Shown here: piece by piece, positions 40,707 through 48,868 of the stretch
Position numbering within the stretch: the first letter of the stretch is position 1
Layout of the letters: each line of letters starts with the position of its first letter
Assembly (NCBI GenBank): GCA_964653485.1
Contig: CAZZFF010000001.1
Coordinates: 74,079-138,078, forward strand
From: CAVQND01 sp964653485
GTDB taxonomy: Bacteria > Verrucomicrobiota > Verrucomicrobiia > Limisphaerales > UBA8199
Reading direction: 5' to 3'
DNA: 64,000 bases
Position numbers and translations under genes: made by a program
The notes under the pieces: generated by a model
What the model was told of the DNA's origin: nothing
The model's input: only the letters and a program-made list of their open reading frames with translations
Databases searched by the model: none

Positions 40707-40720
40707 CTTACCGAGGTAAG
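40707..40720. promoter_or_regulatory. CTTACC-GA-GGTAAG palindrome at the HTH gene start
   Basis: Perfect 6-bp arms with a 2-base centre. It begins 1 base upstream of the HTH gene's ATG and covers the ribosome binding site, as an operator for autorepression often does. Confidence 0.45.
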
Positions 40721-41161
40721 AACAAACACTCCCATTGCACCCCAAATCAGGGGGTTTCGACGGAGGCCGATGCGTCCTGGACGGGATGGAAGTGCCTAAA
40801 ATCCTGGAATTACAGGGTCTTTGCCTCCGTCCACTTGATTCGTTAACGTCCGCGAGTTGGCGAGGGTCATCGTAAACGGCCACAACTCCCGGCAGAAAAA
40901 TGCCGGTCACCAAGTTCTTGCCCCGGCCATGACGGAATGGCTGGCAGCGGTGAATACGGGGATGGGGTCCGAAATGCCTACCGTGTGCGATGACGCCTTG
41001 CCGCCGTTCTTGGTTGAGTCCATTTCCGTGAGGGTGCGGCCACGGCCCGGCCAAGGCCAAGCTCGCCGGTCAACTTCAATCGTGTTCACCGGCACCGGCA
41101 TGGCACAAGGCTGCTTGCGGCGGCATCGCACTTGCAGGAAGTTCAGGCACAACTTGAGCAC

Positions 41162-41683
41162 ATGGCCGTTCGCGAAATTCTGCTTTTGGGGAACCCGCTG
41201 TTGACCCAGCTATCCGAGGCGGTCCAACAGCCCGATCTGTCCGCCGCGATGGCAGTGGGTCAAGACCTCCACGATACCCTCCTGGACTTCCGGGCAAAGC
41301 ACGGGTGGGGCCGGGCCATCGCCGCGCCGCAAATCGGGGTGCTCAAGCGGATCGTTTGCCTGCACATCGACCGGCCCTGGCTCCTCATCAATCCGGCGAT
41401 GGCCGGGATGAGCGAGCGCATGATGGAGCTTTGGGATGACTGCATGAGTTTCCCCGACCTGCTCGTGCGCGTGAAGCGCCATACCGGCTTCACCCTGACC
41501 TACCTCGACGAGAATTGGGTCGAACACAGCATGGCCGTCGAAGGCGTCCTGTCCGAACTGCTCCAGCACGAAATCGACCACCTGGACGGAGTGCTGGCGG
41601 TATCGAGGGCGGTGGACGGCACGGCGTTTGCGCTCCGCAGCCAAAGGCACTTGCTCGCCGGGGCGGTGTTCGCCAACGGCTGA
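41162..41683 (+). CDS. Peptide deformylase-like protein, 173 aa
   Basis: All three deformylase motifs are visible: GWGRAIAAPQIG (motif 1), DDCMSFPD (motif 2; Asp-Cys instead of the common EGC) and LLQHEIDHLDG (motif 3, HExxH). The ATG at 41162 was chosen; a start at 41132 adds ten residues. Deformylase removes the N-formyl group from nascent peptides. It is divergent in motif 2 and outside any translation operon, so it may be a special or extra copy. Confidence 0.75.
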   Translation: MAVREILLLGNPLLTQLSEAVQQPDLSAAMAVGQDLHDTLLDFRAKHGWGRAIAAPQIGVLKRIVCLHIDRPWLLINPAMAGMSERMMELWDDCMSFPDLLVRVKRHTGFTLTYLDENWVEHSMAVEGVLSELLQHEIDHLDGVLAVSRAVDGTAFALRSQRHLLAGAVFANG

Positions 41684-41743
41684 AGCGTCCGCGCCCCCGA
41701 AAGCGCCGCCGCCAAGCAGGCGGACGTTTTCCCTGCCGGGCGT

Positions 41744-42217
41744 TCAGCGATGAGCCGAGGGCGTCAGCAGCCTCGATAAGCCCCGCGCCGACACCCCCAT
41801 GACGACCCCGAAGACCAAATGCGCGGCCACGGTGACCACCACGAACTTCGGGGCCAGGGCGATGCCGAAGAACCTCGGGTAGGGGGTGAAGAGCATCCCC
41901 AATTCCAGCCCCACCGCGAACACCATAGCCCAGGCCCAGTGCCGCCTGTTGGCGTCGTTGAGCAGCGCCAGATACATGATGCCGAAGGTCAGGCCGTTGC
42001 TGAAGTGGTAGGCCCAACCGAGCACTTGGGTCAGTGGCGCGCACATCGGCTGCTCCAGCGGTTGGCCGAGGATCATGGCCCCGAAGCGCGGGAAGACCTT
42101 GAAGAGCGGGAGCGGGGGCACGACGCGGTCGATGCCGAGGTCGCGGGCGAACACGAAGGGCAGGCGGAAAATGTCGTAACCGAATGCGGCGACCAACCCG
42201 GCCACGCTGCCGACCAC
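41744..42217 (-). CDS. Membrane protein, 157 aa, start uncertain
   Basis: Four or five membrane segments: GLVAAFGYDIFRLPFVFA, WAYHFSNGLTFGIMYLALL, WAMVFAVGLELGML and FVVVTVAAHLVFGVVMG. A GTG at 42217 is used, but the reading frame has coding-like residues (ERAIGSQRLWRGIV) for about 18 more codons upstream. A stop then interrupts it, so the 5' end may be truncated. Function unknown. Confidence 0.55.
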   Translation of the reverse strand: MVGSVAGLVAAFGYDIFRLPFVFARDLGIDRVVPPLPLFKVFPRFGAMILGQPLEQPMCAPLTQVLGWAYHFSNGLTFGIMYLALLNDANRRHWAWAMVFAVGLELGMLFTPYPRFFGIALAPKFVVVTVAAHLVFGVVMGVSARGLSRLLTPSAHR

Positions 42218-42268
42218 AATGCCCCGCCATAGGCGCTGGCTGCCGATGGCACGTTCCAGAATCCCTGT

Positions 42269-42568
42269 CTATTCGTTCGCGTCTCGCATGAGTTGTTTGA
42301 CGTGCCGAAGGGCGTCTTCTAATTCCCGAGTCGCTCTGTCGAGATGTTGCTTTGCGGAGTTGAGGTAGAACTGGTCCTGCTGGTCAACAGACCGGACGTT
42401 TCTGAGAGCACTGAGCGCGTCAGAAATGTTTCTTTGCACATCCTCGATTTTTCGCTTTGCTGACATGACTTTACTTTCTTGAAGGTTTGGGGCATTGAGG
42501 GCGAACAGGTTCTGCATGTCAAGCTTTGCAGGGTCGTCCTGTTGCAACGGCCCGTAACCCTGGCCCAT
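42269..42568 (-). CDS. Small coiled-coil hypothetical protein, 99 aa
   Basis: The C-terminal 70 residues form a helical, coiled-coil-like region (AKRKIEDVQRNISDALSALR, FYLNSAKQHLDRATRELEDA). The N-terminus (MGQGYGPLQQDDPAKLDMQN) is polar and coding-like. An internal ATG at 42466 is an alternative start. Function unknown. Confidence 0.45.
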   Translation of the reverse strand: MGQGYGPLQQDDPAKLDMQNLFALNAPNLQESKVMSAKRKIEDVQRNISDALSALRNVRSVDQQDQFYLNSAKQHLDRATRELEDALRHVKQLMRDANE

Positions 42569-42698
42569 CGATGACTACCGGGGCCGGGAGCCACGGTGTT
42601 CGGATGAGTGGCCCTGCTTCCGTGCCGAAGGCACCGGCTGCCGATGGGGCGGGCCAGAAGCACCCAATCGAGGAGGGTGAGGAGTGCTGGCGATGACC

Positions 42699-42869
42699 TC
42701 AAAAACGTAATGTGTTTGCTGAGAACACGCCGTAAAACTCGACCAGGAGGCCCAGGATGGAGGTCGAGGCGAGCGCGAAGACGGCCAGGCGGCATCTGGG
42801 CGACCAGAAGTCGCGCCCAGGATTACCGGACTCGGGCTGGTTGATCAACGGCCTGACAATGCTGCCCAT
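42699..42869 (-). CDS. Small single-TM protein, 56 aa
   Basis: MGSIVRPLINQPESGNPGRD, then FWSPRCRLAVFALASTSILG and LLVEFYGVFSAN: one membrane segment after a polar N-terminus. AAGGAAAG lies about 9 bases upstream of the ATG at 42869. It is divergent from the ankyrin gene, whose GTG lies 29 bases away. Function unknown. Confidence 0.5.
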   Translation of the reverse strand: MGSIVRPLINQPESGNPGRDFWSPRCRLAVFALASTSILGLLVEFYGVFSANTLRF

Positions 42870-42898
42870 GACGCTGCTTTCCTTCGCACCTGGCTGGG

Positions 42899-43645
42899 GT
42901 GAAGCCAAGCGGAGGCCATGAGGACGGGGTCAGGTTCCTGATTCAGAACGGTGCCGACGCGAGCTACCGTGCAAAGGACCGCACAGGCCCGGTGTCCGAA
43001 GCCGTCCACGAAGACCATTTTGAACTGGCCAGATTCCTCATCGATAGCGGGGCAAATTGCAGCCTGCATCATGCCGTTCAGTGCGGTCACCTGGCGAAGG
43101 CGCGGCAGCTTCTGAGCGAGGGCGCGGACGTTCGCGAGGAGGACGATCGCTGGATTGGACCTCCGATGGCCGTGGCGATTTGGCAGGATTCGGTGGAGAT
43201 GGTCCAACGGCTGCTCGAATTTAAGGCCAACCCCAACGAGCAGGACGAGATATGCCAGGGCAGCGATGGGCCATTCGGCGGCAATACGCCCCTGCACGAC
43301 GCCGTCCTCAAAGGCTCGGTTAAGATGGTCAAACTCCTGCTTGCCCACGGTGCCGACCCCGACATCCAAAACGCCCAGCGGCTGAGTCCTCTCGAACTGG
43401 CCAAGCGCCGGGACCAAACCCACCTGGTCAGCCTGATGGAGAAACAAATCGACCGGGCGGTCATCGGAGAATCCGTGGACCAACTCTATACCATCAGCAA
43501 GGTCGCCGAACTGCTGAGTATCGAGGAGGCTTTCGTCACCAAACTGCTGGCCGAGGGCAAGCTCCGGCAGGTGAAATTGGACGCCACTTTGACCAGAATC
43601 CCCGCGAGCAGCCTCAAGAAATACATTGCGAAACTGGTAAAATAA
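42899..43645 (+). CDS. Ankyrin-repeat protein with C-terminal excisionase-like HTH, 248 aa
   Basis: Four ankyrin repeats are visible: GVRFLIQNGADASYRAKDR, ARFLIDSGANCSLHHAVQCG, ARQLLSEGADVREEDD and NTPLHDAVLKGSVKMVKLLL. The last 50 residues (YTISKVAELLSIEEAFVTKL, LAEGKLRQVKLDATLTRIPA) look like an excisionase HTH. It starts at a GTG and begins inside a repeat (GGHEDGVRFL), so some N-terminal sequence may have been lost. The fusion suggests a DNA-binding protein that is regulated through protein contacts. Confidence 0.7.
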   Translation: MKPSGGHEDGVRFLIQNGADASYRAKDRTGPVSEAVHEDHFELARFLIDSGANCSLHHAVQCGHLAKARQLLSEGADVREEDDRWIGPPMAVAIWQDSVEMVQRLLEFKANPNEQDEICQGSDGPFGGNTPLHDAVLKGSVKMVKLLLAHGADPDIQNAQRLSPLELAKRRDQTHLVSLMEKQIDRAVIGESVDQLYTISKVAELLSIEEAFVTKLLAEGKLRQVKLDATLTRIPASSLKKYIAKLVK

Positions 43646-43746
43646 GCGCCGGAGGGGCCTGGGCCAGGACTAGACATTACGCCCGGCCCTTCACCCCTGA
43701 TCGGCCTCATCGCCCAGCAAAGCCTATCGCCGGTCTTGGAGCCGGG

Positions 43747-44358
43747 TCAGCCCCCGACTAACGCCCGCGCCTTTTCCTTAATCCTGATGACCGTGTCCTC
43801 CATCATGGGCGCTGTCTCCTCGTCGCCGTCCTGGATGAGTGCGGCGAGGACAACGCGTTCCTCTGGCGTGAGTTGGAAATCCAACTCCTCCAAAAAATCC
43901 ATCCTCCGAAAAGCAGGGTCCGCACCACCCACCCGGAGCGCCGCATCATCATCATCAAGGCTGAACTTCGTGAGCTTGCGCTGCGCCGCGCTGGTGCCCG
44001 AAAGGAATCTCAGGTGTTTGGCGGGGGCTTTGATGCCGGTGCGCTTCTGGGTGAACGCGAACTTCTGAACCAGCGACCGGACGTGGTTCTTCATCGCCGT
44101 CTTGATAAACCCGAAGGCTTTGGCCCTGGTGGGGCAGTCTTTCAGCCGGTTCGCGTCGATGATGCGGGCCAGTTTAGCCCGGCACTCGGCCCGCAACTCC
44201 TCCTCCTGCATCAGGGGGTTCGAGTTGTCCACGTAGGGGATGACGATAGCGCGAATGACGCGCTCGATGTCGCCGGTTAAGTCTTCCGGCGTGATACAAC
44301 CAAGGGTGACGTTTTGAGGGGCGCATTCCGGCGCTCCTTTGGTGAAAACAGCATTCAT
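43747..44358 (-). CDS. Sigma-70-like protein, 203 aa
   Basis: The region around residues 50-100 (LMQEEELRAECRAKLARIID, RAKAFGFIKTAMKNHVRSLV) resembles sigma region 2. The C-terminal part (FLEELDFQLTPEERVVLAAL) looks like the start of region 4. The normal HTH helices are short or missing, so it may be a divergent or degenerate sigma factor of a mobile element. The ATG at 44358 follows an upstream run of weak sequence. Confidence 0.5.
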   Translation of the reverse strand: MNAVFTKGAPECAPQNVTLGCITPEDLTGDIERVIRAIVIPYVDNSNPLMQEEELRAECRAKLARIIDANRLKDCPTRAKAFGFIKTAMKNHVRSLVQKFAFTQKRTGIKAPAKHLRFLSGTSAAQRKLTKFSLDDDDAALRVGGADPAFRRMDFLEELDFQLTPEERVVLAALIQDGDEETAPMMEDTVIRIKEKARALVGG

Positions 44359-44789
44359 CGGGCAGCATAGATCACGGTCGCTGCCCTTGCGGGTCATCAT
44401 GAGGCACCCCTGTCATCGCTGCCGTGACCGTGTTCTCAAGCGGAAGGCTCAAGCCCGTGGAAATCAAGTGCGTCGCGAGGGGGTGTCTCGCGAGTGAACC
44501 GGGTCGCTGCCTGGAGAGGTGGGGCATTAGCAAGCGGCCCAGGCTTTTGAGAAGGACGGAGCAGCGCGGGCCGGAGGGGCAGGACCGTGCCCGAGGAAAC
44601 GTCCCAGCACCCGCCAGATTGGGCGGGGCCAGCGGGACCGGCACGGAGCACTTCCCTTTCTGACATTTGTCCTGACTTTGAGGTTTTTTGCTCTTGCTCC
44701 GGGTGGGGGAACTGGTATTTTTGGGTGCTCGTTTAGAGCGCGAAAGACTATGAAAAGCAAGCATTTTCAGCGGTCTTTCACCAACGGTT

Positions 44790-44864
44790 GCGCGGTTAGC
44801 TCAGTGGTAGAGCACTTCCTTGACACGGAAGGGGTCAGAGGTTCAAACCCTCTATCGCGCACCA
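44790..44864 (+). tRNA. tRNA-Val(GAC)
   Basis: A complete cloverleaf: acceptor GCGCGGU pairs with AUCGCGC, D arm GCTC/GAGC, anticodon stem CTTCC/GGAAG with loop TTGACAC (anticodon GAC), T arm AGAGG/CCTCT with TTCAAAC, and CCA encoded at the 3' end. The antisense reading gives the typical artefact peptide DRGFEPLTPSVSR. It is the likely integration site of the element to its left or right. Confidence 0.9.
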
Positions 44865-44865
44865 T

Positions 44866-45132
44866 TCTTGCTGGCGAAAACGCAAAGTCTGGCGCCTCCG
44901 ACACAGTTCTGACACAGGAAACGCCCGAATCCGGTGCGGAACCCGAAAAAGACGTGAAGTTCCCCAAGCGCATCGAGTTTCGTGGACGCCCCTTGACGAC
45001 CTCTACGGCCCTTCCAGGAGTTACCCCAACCATCGCGTCGCTTGGACGGCGGGCGGACGGCGGACGATGAACGTTAACCCGCTGTCCGCCGCCGTGGACC
45101 GCTGGAAGCGATACAAACAGGTGGGGAAGTGA
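44866..45132 (+). pseudogene. Frameshifted N-terminal fragment of a tyrosine recombinase
   Basis: Directly after the tRNA the frame reads KDVKFPKRIEFRGRPL. After a shift near 44995-45003, another frame continues DLYGPSRSYPNHRVAWTAGG and RRTMNVNP. Together these match the N-terminal arm of verrucomicrobial phage-type integrases (KFPKRIxxRGxxLAxIYGxSxxYPxYRVAWTxxGKR). The catalytic domain is missing. Confidence 0.6.
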
Positions 45133-45133
45133 A

Positions 45134-45277
45134 ATGATAATAACACGCGACTACAGGGAGACGGTCATGGCACGAATAAGCCGCGACCGTGAGCGGCAAG
45201 TCTTGGCCGCTTGGCTCGAACCCCTCCGCCACTGCTCCGGGCCTGTCTGCGACAAAATTCACCCACGAACCGGATAA
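45134..45277 (+). pseudogene. Antitoxin N-terminal fragment
   Basis: The product begins MIITRDYRETVMARISRDRE, the typical start of HTH addiction-module antidote proteins (MxLTRDxxETVxARIxRDP). After about 20 residues it changes into unrelated sequence (RQVLAAWLEPLRHC), so the gene was broken soon after its start. The 5' junction lies next to the integrase fragment. Confidence 0.5.
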
Positions 45278-45286
45278 AGATCGGCA

Positions 45287-46363
45287 TCAGGGCCAGCGCA
45301 GGCGATAGAAGCGGGCGGGATAATCCTCGTATTGCGGATCGCTGAAATAGGACGAACCGCCGGTGAGGGTGAGTTGGACGAGCGGAGACCAGTTGGCAAG
45401 ATCGGCGCTGACCTCCACAACGACAACGAGATCGGAAGCGCCGGTGATGTTGAACCCAAACCGATTGGCCCGCACGCCGAAGCCCGTGCCGCCGGTCTGT
45501 AACCGCGGGTTCCACAACACGGTCGGAAGGCCGCCGAAGGCCGCGCCCCAGCCCGTGGTCCCGGGCAGGTAATAGACAGTCAAATTGCTGTCACCGTCAA
45601 GCGGGCCAAACACTTCGTTGCCAATGGCGGGGGCGTTACCCTCGAAATGGATTTTCGTGAGGCTGCCGCAGCCCTCGAACGCAAAGTTCCCGATGCGGAC
45701 GACGCTACCGGGGATCGTCAGGCTCGCCAGGCTGGTGCAATCATCGAACGCATAGGCCCCAATGTTGGTGAGGCCGTTACCTATGCGGACGCTGGCCAGG
45801 CTGGCGCACCCTATGAACGCCATGTCCCCGATGCTGGTAACGCTGTCGGGGATGGTGACGCTAGCCAGGCTGCGACAGAAGCCAAACGCCGATTGCCCGA
45901 TGCGGGTGACGCCGTTGCCTATCGTGACGGCGGCCAGGCTCAGGCAGTGATCGAAAGCATTGTCCCCAATGCTGGTGACGCTATCGGGAACTGTGACACT
46001 GGTCAGGCCCCAGCAGGCGTCAAACGCGGAATCCCCGATGCTGGTCACGCTGTCGGGGATCGTGGCGCTGGTCAGATTGGCGCCTGAGAACGCCAGGTTG
46101 CCGATAGTGGTCACCGGCAGGCCATTAATCGCGCTCGGTATCGTCGCCGCCCCTCCAGGACCCGCATATCCGGTGATGGTGATCGCGCCGTCTTCGGCGG
46201 TGTAGTTGTATTGGGCCTGCACCGCATGGGGCAGCGTCAAGAGCAGCAGCGTCAAGAGCTTCAGGGGCCGGATGGACGCGCGCGGCCCCGCCCCGCCGCG
46301 CTGGCCGTTTCCCGGCCCTTCAGGTGTCTGCCGTTTCCTGATGGGCGCCATACTACACGCCAT
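45287..46363 (-). CDS. BspA-type leucine-rich repeat secreted protein, 358 aa
   Basis: A signal peptide is within residues 1-50 (RPLKLLTLLLLTLPHAVQA, cleavage before QYNYTA). Eight or so LRRs follow with VTIPDSVTSIGDxAFxxCxSL. The C-terminal domain ends RFYRLRWP. The start is 46363 or 46351. The protein is the shortest of three paralogues in the window (with 5349 and 14941) and the closest to the T2SS genes that may export it. Confidence 0.85.
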   Translation of the reverse strand: MACSMAPIRKRQTPEGPGNGQRGGAGPRASIRPLKLLTLLLLTLPHAVQAQYNYTAEDGAITITGYAGPGGAATIPSAINGLPVTTIGNLAFSGANLTSATIPDSVTSIGDSAFDACWGLTSVTVPDSVTSIGDNAFDHCLSLAAVTIGNGVTRIGQSAFGFCRSLASVTIPDSVTSIGDMAFIGCASLASVRIGNGLTNIGAYAFDDCTSLASLTIPGSVVRIGNFAFEGCGSLTKIHFEGNAPAIGNEVFGPLDGDSNLTVYYLPGTTGWGAAFGGLPTVLWNPRLQTGGTGFGVRANRFGFNITGASDLVVVVEVSADLANWSPLVQLTLTGGSSYFSDPQYEDYPARFYRLRWP

Positions 46364-46474
46364 CTTGGGCCGCGGTGGTTGTCATGCCCTAAGCCTAACA
46401 TCGAGCCCTCAAAACGCAATTCGGGGCTTTGCTGGAAGGCGCCCCAGGGAATCACCGGGAAACCGCCTCAACCG

Positions 46475-46711
46475 TCATTGCAGTCCCACCGCACTCCAGG
46501 CCACGGGTTCGACCCGCACCACTTCATCCCCAAAACCGAGCAACCCCAGAACCTCCAGGCCGGACAGGGAGTACAGGAACTGGGCCGGTTTGGTCTCGGC
46601 AACATCGAGCCACTCTTGCACTGTGAGGGTCTGATTTGCGCCGTCTTTGTTCAGCAACTCGGCGATGTGGTCAATCGCCAACTTCCTCTGTTTTTGAGTG
46701 ATCACTTTCAT
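46475..46711 (-). CDS. Hypothetical small protein, 78 aa
   Basis: MKVITQKQRKLAIDHIAELL, then TLTVQEWLDVAETKPAQFLY and GLEVLGLLGFGDEVVRVEP: a helical protein with a natural composition, an ATG start and codon bias in keeping with real genes. Family unknown. Confidence 0.5.
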   Translation of the reverse strand: MKVITQKQRKLAIDHIAELLNKDGANQTLTVQEWLDVAETKPAQFLYSLSGLEVLGLLGFGDEVVRVEPVAWSAVGLQ

Positions 46712-46765
46712 AATCTGGCTTCTGGCGATGGATGTAGTCTAACCCGCGGAGGGAGGACTTGTCGA

Positions 46766-46830
46766 GGGCAAACTCAGCGGTGCCCAGTGGACGAACTACC
46801 CGGTTCGGTTCTACCGCCTCCGGATGCCGT
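46766..46830 (+). pseudogene. Orphan C-terminal fragment of a BspA-type protein
   Basis: The plus strand reads SGAQWTNYPVRFYRLRMP, close to the last residues of the paralogue at 14941 (PQWTNYPTRFYRLRWP). No LRR sequence precedes it. It is the remnant of a fourth copy. Confidence 0.55.
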
Positions 46831-47206
46831 CATGTCAAATGCGTCAAGGTGACCATTCGCGTTCAGGGCGGTTGGGCAATGGCAAAGTCCGTTGAAGCAG
46901 GCGATTTTACAAAACCGTAACAACTCGCCCGTTGTGTCTCTCCATGCTCCTGTCCAAATGGACTATGCGCGATTAACAACAAGCTGCCACCGCGGCCCCA
47001 AAGGCCGGAAAAAGGCACGGAAATGAGGAGAGGCGATTTATTTCGCAACTTTTTGGGGATTGGCTTGTCAAACCCCTCGATACAGTGTGGTGACTCCATG
47101 GCCGAATGGCGCCGGGAAGAGGTGTTGTTTGGAAGGCGCACGGGCAAGAGATCGGGCGGCGGTTGAAGATGCGTCCATAGGCCAGTGCAGTTTAATCGCA
47201 AGAGAT

Positions 47207-48868
47207 ATGAGCAACGTCGACCCAGAGGGCCAATCGGTTCGGGCCGCTGCGGAGGTGAACAAAGGTGTTCCGGGGCGCTCCGGATCGCCGGCTTCAGCCG
47301 GCGGCAACGGCCCAGTCGCCACGGAGCCGAACGGCGGTGTTCCGGGGCACGTGCGGGGCTCCCGGCTGCAGGTTCTGGGGCAGGCGGAGATTCCGGGGGA
47401 GGTGATGCGGGCGTTGCCGGCTGAGTTTGTCAAGCAGCACCGGCTTCTGCCGTTGCGGCTGGAGGATGGCGTCATCGAGATAGCCACGGCGGCCCCGGGC
47501 GACCGGCAGGTCATTGAAGACATACGGCTGCTGACGGGGTTGGAAGTGCGGGAGAGGGAGGTCCCGGAGGAGGAGATTCTGGAGAAGTTGGCCGAATGCT
47601 ACCAGATGACGGCCGAGAAGATGATCGAGAATCTCAACCCCGAGGGGGGCGCGACCGTCGAGAGCAAGAACCTGCACGACATCGAGGTGATGGCGAACGA
47701 GCCGACCGTCATCAACCTGGTCAACCTGATTATTTCCGAGGCCCTGCATGACCGGGCGAGCGACATCCACCTCGTGCCGTTCGAGGAGGCGGTGCAGTTG
47801 CGCTACCGGGTGGATGGGTTATTGCAGGAGAAAACCCCGCCTTCCAAGCAGCTTCACGCGGCGTTGATTTCGCGCATCAAGATCATGGCGGACATGAACA
47901 TCGCCGAACGCTACCTGCCCCAGGACGGCCATATCCAGATCAACCACCGCGGCAGGCGTGTGGACATCCGGGTCGGCACGTTGCCGACGATCTACGGCGA
48001 GGCGATGGTGCTGCGGCTGCTGGAGAAGGGCGTGAAGTTCTTGACCGCCAAGGAGCTTGGGCTGGATGACGAGCGCAGCGCGCTGCTCTTCAAGCTCGTC
48101 CAGAAGCCGCACGGCCTTTTCCTGGCCACAGGCCCGACCGGCAGCGGCAAGACCACGACGCTCTATTCGGTCCTCAAGAGCGTTTACACGCCTGAGAAGA
48201 AGATTGTGACGATCGAGGACCCGGTCGAGTACGAGCTGCAGGGCGTGGCGCAAATTCCGGTGCGCCCGAGCCGGAACTTCACGTTCGCCAACGGGTTGCG
48301 TTCGATTCTGCGCCAGGACCCCGACATGATCATGGTGGGCGAGATCAGGGATTCGGAAACGGCGGAGATAGCGATTCGCGCGGCCCTGACGGGGCACCAG
48401 GTGTTCAGCACGCTCCATACAAACGACTCGACCGGAGCCGTGACGCGCCTGCTGGACATGGGAGTGGAGGCATTTTTGATCGCCTCTTCGCTGGAGGGCG
48501 TGCTGGCCCAGCGCCTCGTCAGGCGTATATGCAGCCAGTGCAAAACCCCCACACCCGTCGAGCCGGCCGTCCTCGATCGGTTGGGATCGCTGGGGGTCAA
48601 CCGCATTGACGGGACGTTCTATACAGGGGCCGGCTGTGAGGAATGCGGCGGCACCGGCTACCGGGGACGGATTGGGATTTTCGAGCTGCTGGCCATCGAT
48701 AACGAGATGAAGGAACTGATTCTCCAGAAGCGGTCGAACGCCGAACTGAAGGCGGCCGCCCAGCGGAGCATGCTCACGATGCACCAGGATGCCATCCGCA
48801 AAGCCGTCGCCGGGGTCACTTCGCTAGGGGAGATTCTGAGGGTCTCCTCGGGAGACTTGCTGGAATGA
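47207..48868 (+). CDS. gspE: Type II secretion ATPase GspE
   Basis: Residues about 50-160 are the N-terminal GspE/PilB domain. Then come SDIHLVPFEEAVQLRYRVDG, Walker A GPTGSGKTTTLYSV, the Asp box IVTIEDPVEYEL, DPDMIMVGEIRDSETAEIAI and the His box HQVFSTLHTNDSTGAV. Zinc site CSQC/CEECGGTGYRG follows. The ATG at 47207 was chosen; the longer frame starting at 47060 is not supported. The protein powers pseudopilus assembly. It is the first gene of the T2SS operon and overlaps gspF by ATGA. Confidence 0.95.
   Translation: MSNVDPEGQSVRAAAEVNKGVPGRSGSPASAGGNGPVATEPNGGVPGHVRGSRLQVLGQAEIPGEVMRALPAEFVKQHRLLPLRLEDGVIEIATAAPGDRQVIEDIRLLTGLEVREREVPEEEILEKLAECYQMTAEKMIENLNPEGGATVESKNLHDIEVMANEPTVINLVNLIISEALHDRASDIHLVPFEEAVQLRYRVDGLLQEKTPPSKQLHAALISRIKIMADMNIAERYLPQDGHIQINHRGRRVDIRVGTLPTIYGEAMVLRLLEKGVKFLTAKELGLDDERSALLFKLVQKPHGLFLATGPTGSGKTTTLYSVLKSVYTPEKKIVTIEDPVEYELQGVAQIPVRPSRNFTFANGLRSILRQDPDMIMVGEIRDSETAEIAIRAALTGHQVFSTLHTNDSTGAVTRLLDMGVEAFLIASSLEGVLAQRLVRRICSQCKTPTPVEPAVLDRLGSLGVNRIDGTFYTGAGCEECGGTGYRGRIGIFELLAIDNEMKELILQKRSNAELKAAAQRSMLTMHQDAIRKAVAGVTSLGEILRVSSGDLLE

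Noticed and set aside
40857..41161. Small minus- and plus-strand frames between the HTH gene and the deformylase
   Set aside because: One minus-strand frame from a GTG has moderate codon bias (about 60 codons), but no recognisable sequence or ribosome binding site, so it was not called.
44767..45033. Minus-strand 88-aa frame containing DRGFEPLTPSVSRKCS
   Set aside because: This peptide is the antisense translation of the tRNA-Val gene, a well-known artefact.
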